From NCBI GenBank assembly GCA_017537105.1, contig JAFWBZ010000045.1, positions 1 through 7,700 of the forward strand: a DNA stretch of 7,700 bases. The letters are read 5' to 3'. Position numbers and translations under genes: made by a program. The stretch's first letter is position 1. Every line of letters starts with the position of its first letter. Source of the stretch: Clostridia bacterium (lineage in GTDB: Bacteria; Bacillota; Clostridia; Christensenellales; Aristaeellaceae). Below the pieces are notes generated by a model, which had not been told where the DNA came from, made no database searches, and was given only the letters and a program-made list of their open reading frames with translations. Of the stretch, positions 5,402-7,700 are shown piece by piece.

Positions 5402-6718
5402 TCAGCGCGCTCCGTCCCTGAGTTTGCATATGGCGTTCAGGAGATCTTCGCCGCGGCGTCCCACGGGGACCACGGGTTTGCCGAGCGATTCGGAGACCTC
5501 CGGCAGGGTGACGTTGTCGAGGAACAGCCCGTCGTTTTCCCGGAGCATGACCTCGGTGATCAGCACGGCATCGCAGGGCACGCCCCGCATTTGGGCCATG
5601 AGGTCGCCGCCGGTGATGAGCCCGGAGACGGTGACGGTGGGGCCGAAGTAGGTGTTTTCCAACCCGTAGACGTCGATAGCGGCGCCCTCGACGGGATGGC
5701 GGGCGAGCATGTCCCGCAGGAAGTCCGCGGCGGATTTGCCGCAGGCGATGGACAGGTGGACGGAGCGCCCGCCCCGGGCGACCGCATCACCCGATTCCTC
5801 CCAGGCCTCGGTGTACTCCGTGTCCAACTGGCGCAGCAGGCCCACGCCGTCGTCGATCTGGTCGTAATCCTCGTAGGCCTCGTCCTGGGGAATGGGCCAG
5901 TCCGCCTGCAGGTAGAACTCATCCGACGGGAATACGAAGCGCGTGCCGCGCGCCTCAAGCAGCCGCGACCGCCAGCGCTCGGCGATCTCCAGCACCGCCC
6001 GGGCCTCGTCCCGGGTGTAGGGGTGCAGCTCACAGAGGCCCTCCCGGTGGCCGGTGAGCCCCACGGGCACCAGCGCCAGCGATTTTGCGCCGGAGATCTC
6101 GCACAGCTCGCGAATGGTTCGATCGAGGGCGTCGCCGTCGTTGATGCCGGGGCAGAGCACGCACTGGCAGTGGAACTCGATGCCGCCCTCGGAGAGCGTC
6201 CGAAGCTGGTCCATCAGCCGGGCGGCGCGGGGCGTGCCCAGCACACGGGTGCGCAGCTCGGGGTCGGTGCAGTGCACCGAGATGTACAGCGGCGAGGCGT
6301 GCCGCTCGATGATCCTCCCGATCTCCCGGTCGGACACGTTGGTCAGCGTCACGTAGTTGCCCATCATCAGGCTCATGCGCCAGTCGTCGTCCTTGACGCG
6401 CATGGTTTCGCGGGCGTCGACGGGCAGCTGGTCCACGAAGCAGAACAGGCACTTGTTGCAGCAAAGCCGCGTGCCGGACATCATCGGTGTTTCGAAGTCC
6501 AGCCCCAGCGGCGCATATTCGTCCTTCCGGATGTGGAAGTCCAGCACCCTGTCCCCGCGCAGGACCTGTACGCGCAGCCGGCGGTTGGCGGTGAAGGCCT
6601 GGTAATCGATGAAGTCGATGACCGCCTGGCCGTCGATTCGCAGAAGCCGGTCCCCCGCGCGAATGCCTGCGCGGGCGGCAGGACTGTGCGGCTCGATGCC
6701 GGTGATGATGTGCGCCAT
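5402..6718 (-). CDS. DUF512 family radical-SAM protein with N-terminal PDZ-like domain
   Basis: The product is 438 aa, typical for the family. Residues 1-60 are PDZ-like (IITGIEPHSPAARAGIRAGD, then LLRIDGQAV). The cluster motif follows: Cys86, Cys90 and Cys93 in CCNKCLFC, matching CX3CX2C that binds a 4Fe-4S cluster and S-adenosylmethionine, then FVDQLP. Further family landmarks are DDWRMSLMMGNYVTLTN (111-127), EFHCQCVLCPGINDG (181-195), LVPVGLTGHR (216-225), FPSDEFYL (263-270), DDGVGLLRQL (289-298) and VTVSGLITGGDL (362-373) in the C-terminal DUF512 part. The reaction and substrate are unknown for this family. The conserved linkage to der suggests a tie to ribosome or RNA maturation, but that is inference. 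No signal peptide or membrane segment is seen, so a PDZ domain here probably binds a cytoplasmic partner or serves as a structural module. A GGGAGG site lies 4 bases before the ATG. It is the promoter-proximal gene of the operon. Confidence 0.95.
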   Translation of the reverse strand: MAHIITGIEPHSPAARAGIRAGDRLLRIDGQAVIDFIDYQAFTANRRLRVQVLRGDRVLDFHIRKDEYAPLGLDFETPMMSGTRLCCNKCLFCFVDQLPVDARETMRVKDDDWRMSLMMGNYVTLTNVSDREIGRIIERHASPLYISVHCTDPELRTRVLGTPRAARLMDQLRTLSEGGIEFHCQCVLCPGINDGDALDRTIRELCEISGAKSLALVPVGLTGHREGLCELHPYTRDEARAVLEIAERWRSRLLEARGTRFVFPSDEFYLQADWPIPQDEAYEDYDQIDDGVGLLRQLDTEYTEAWEESGDAVARGGRSVHLSIACGKSAADFLRDMLARHPVEGAAIDVYGLENTYFGPTVTVSGLITGGDLMAQMRGVPCDAVLITEVMLRENDGLFLDNVTLPEVSESLGKPVVPVGRRGEDLLNAICKLRDGAR

Positions 6719-6728
6719 GCTGCCTCCC

Positions 6729-6746
6729 GTGAGAATCGATACTCAC
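6729..6746 (-). promoter_or_regulatory. Imperfect palindrome in the leader of the DUF512-der-plsY-xylB operon
   Basis: The stretch GTGAGAATCGATACTCAC is symmetric around ATCGAT, with one mismatched pair (6734/6741). It lies between the predicted transcript start (about 6759) and the ribosome site (6720-6725). It could be an operator or a small RNA hairpin affecting ribosome access. Function is inferred from position alone. Confidence 0.4.
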
Positions 6747-6765
6747 CCAATTTACTGTTGATTTT

Positions 6766-6795
6766 ATTATACCGCGCGAGCGCATCCGGAGTCAA
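6766..6795 (-). promoter_or_regulatory. Sigma-A promoter of the DUF512-der-plsY-xylB operon
   Basis: On the minus strand TTGACT (6790-6795) and a perfect TATAAT (6766-6771) are separated by 18 bp. The expected start near 6759 gives a leader of about 40 bases. It is the only strong promoter I found upstream of the four genes. Confidence 0.82.
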
Positions 6796-6879
6796 CCAAC
6801 AAAGCGTTAATCAGAGGCTTTCGGACACAAAAAGGACGGAAGAATCTGTACAAAATGGCGATTGTTAACGCAGATTTGC

Positions 6880-6909
6880 TTGAGGCGGCGACGGGATGGA
6901 TTATATAAT
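6880..6909 (+). promoter_or_regulatory. Probable sigma-A promoter of ppdK
   Basis: TTGAGG (6880-6885; 4 of 6 to consensus) and a perfect TATAAT (6904-6909) are separated by 18 bp. The expected start near 6916 gives a leader of about 58 bases. TTGTTAAC at 6862-6869, just upstream of the -35 box, looks like half of a Rex (redox repressor) site, but the second half is missing. Confidence 0.65.
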
Positions 6910-6956
6910 AAGATGCTAAGTTCAATACGCTTGGATAACCATACCCATTATGAAGC

Positions 6957-6962
6957 AGGAGG
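6957..6962 (+). promoter_or_regulatory. Ribosome binding site of ppdK, unusually long spacing
   Basis: AGGAGG is a perfect anti-16S match but ends 11 bases before the ATG at 6974, longer than the usual 5-9. An ATG directly after it (6963) meets a stop codon after one more codon, so it cannot be the start. Confidence 0.65.
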
Positions 6963-6973
6963 ATGCGATAATC

Positions 6974-7700
6974 ATGCAGAAGTATGTCTACCTTTTCAGC
7001 GAAGGTAATGCGACCATGCGGAATCTGTTGGGCGACAAGGGCGCCAATCTGGCGGAAATGACCGCGCTGGGCATGCCCGTGCCCCAGGGCTTCACCGTGA
7101 CCACGGAAGCCTGTACCCGCTACTATGAGGACGGCCGCACCATCGGCGCTGACATTCAGCAGCAGATCGACGAGGCGCTGGCGAAGATCGAGGCGCTCAA
7201 CGAGAAGAAGTTCGGCGACGCCAAGAACCCGCTGCTGGTCTCCGTGCGCTCCGGTGCCCGCGCTTCCATGCCGGGCATGATGGACACGATCCTGAACCTG
7301 GGCATCAACGACGAGGTCGCCGCGGGCCTGATCGCCGGCAACGACGATCCCAAGTTCGAGCGCTTTGTGTACGACAGCTATCGCCGCTTCATCCAGATGT
7401 TCTCTGACGTCGTGATGGAGATCCCGAAGAAGACCTTCGAGGTCATCATCGACGAGGTGAAGGAGAAGAAGGGCGTCACCAACGACATCGAACTGGATGT
7501 CGACGACATGAAGGAGCTCGTCGCCCGCTTCAAGGCTTACTACAAGGAGCAGAAGGGCGAGGACTTCCCCAGCGATCCTTATCAGCAGATGATGGAGGCC
7601 GTGAAGGCCGTGTTCCGCTCCTGGGACAATCCCCGCGCCAACGTCTATCGCCGCATGAACGACATCCCCTATTCCTGGGGCACTGCCGTCAACGTGATGC
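6974..7700 (+). CDS. ppdK: Pyruvate, phosphate dikinase, N-terminal part (runs off window)
   Basis: The first 242 residues of an enzyme of about 875 are present, with no stop before the window end. PPDK interconverts pyruvate + ATP + phosphate and PEP + AMP + pyrophosphate in the cytoplasm. In anaerobic Clostridia it often works in glycolysis with pyrophosphate in place of, or beside, pyruvate kinase. Visible here is the N-terminal ATP-grasp nucleotide-binding domain: YLFSEGNATMRNLLGDKGAN with Lys22, GMPVPQGFTVTTEAC (33-47), and LLVSVRSGARASMPGMMDTI (87-106) with Arg92. These match the ATP-binding Lys22 and Arg92 numbering known from the Clostridium symbiosum enzyme. AVFRSWDNPRANVYRRMNDI (212-231) is another strongly conserved stretch. 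Asp21 replaces the more usual Gly in the GGKG turn. The central phosphohistidine domain and C-terminal PEP/pyruvate barrel lie outside. The gene is divergent from the der operon and has its own promoter. Confidence 0.97.
   Translation, partial: MQKYVYLFSEGNATMRNLLGDKGANLAEMTALGMPVPQGFTVTTEACTRYYEDGRTIGADIQQQIDEALAKIEALNEKKFGDAKNPLLVSVRSGARASMPGMMDTILNLGINDEVAAGLIAGNDDPKFERFVYDSYRRFIQMFSDVVMEIPKKTFEVIIDEVKEKKGVTNDIELDVDDMKELVARFKAYYKEQKGEDFPSDPYQQMMEAVKAVFRSWDNPRANVYRRMNDIPYSWGTAVNVM

Noticed and set aside
5252..6868. Long plus-strand open frame opposite the DUF512 gene and the start of der
   Set aside because: It is antisense to two well-supported genes, overlaps the operon promoter and leader, and its product has low-complexity composition with no domain.
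6719..6973. Riboswitch or leader RNA in the divergent region
   Set aside because: The leaders are only about 40 and 58 bases, too short for known riboswitch folds, and no terminator-antiterminator pair is seen.

Overview
The window reads as chromosomal DNA from a GC-rich member of the Clostridia (Firmicutes). Support comes from near-consensus sigma-A type promoters (TATAAT boxes with 17-18 bp spacers), strong purine-rich ribosome binding sites, a PEP-forming pyruvate phosphate dikinase, and the gene order DUF512 radical-SAM protein - der - plsY, which I recall as typical of Clostridia. The genus cannot be told from this stretch; a gut or rumen anaerobe is an inference only.

Layout, left to right. 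Bases 1-112 carry no gene but hold three consecutive inverted repeats, probably a two-sided transcription-termination zone. A minus-strand gene (113-877) encodes an unrecognised, very basic, two-membrane-segment protein that ends in an Ada-like Cys/His cluster. Its promoter lies at 934-962. An AT-rich spacer (about 955-1030) and a perfect TTGACA/TATAAT promoter (1085-1114) then lead into a plus-strand gene (1163-1654) for a small J-domain protein with a TPR-like tail. A GAAA-loop terminator at 1669-1700 serves both this gene and the convergent operon to its right.

The centre of the window (1723-6718) is a four-gene minus-strand operon. Transcribed right to left it is: DUF512 radical-SAM protein with an N-terminal PDZ-like domain, der (double GTPase for 50S ribosome assembly), plsY (acyl-phosphate:glycerol-3-phosphate acyltransferase) and xylB (xylulokinase). 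Intergenic gaps are 37, 65 and 28 bp. One good promoter (6766-6795) precedes the set, and no convincing internal terminator is seen. The first three genes are housekeeping; xylB is a catabolic kinase in an unexpected place.

At the right edge, a divergently transcribed ppdK (pyruvate phosphate dikinase) starts at 6974 and runs off the window, with its own promoter at 6880-6909. The roughly 250 bp between the two divergent start codons holds both promoters.

I see no CRISPR array, insertion sequence, phage gene, tRNA or rRNA. Most of the window is ordinary core genome. The best leads for novelty are the basic membrane protein with its Cys/His tail, the hairpin cluster at the left edge, and xylB linked to der and plsY.
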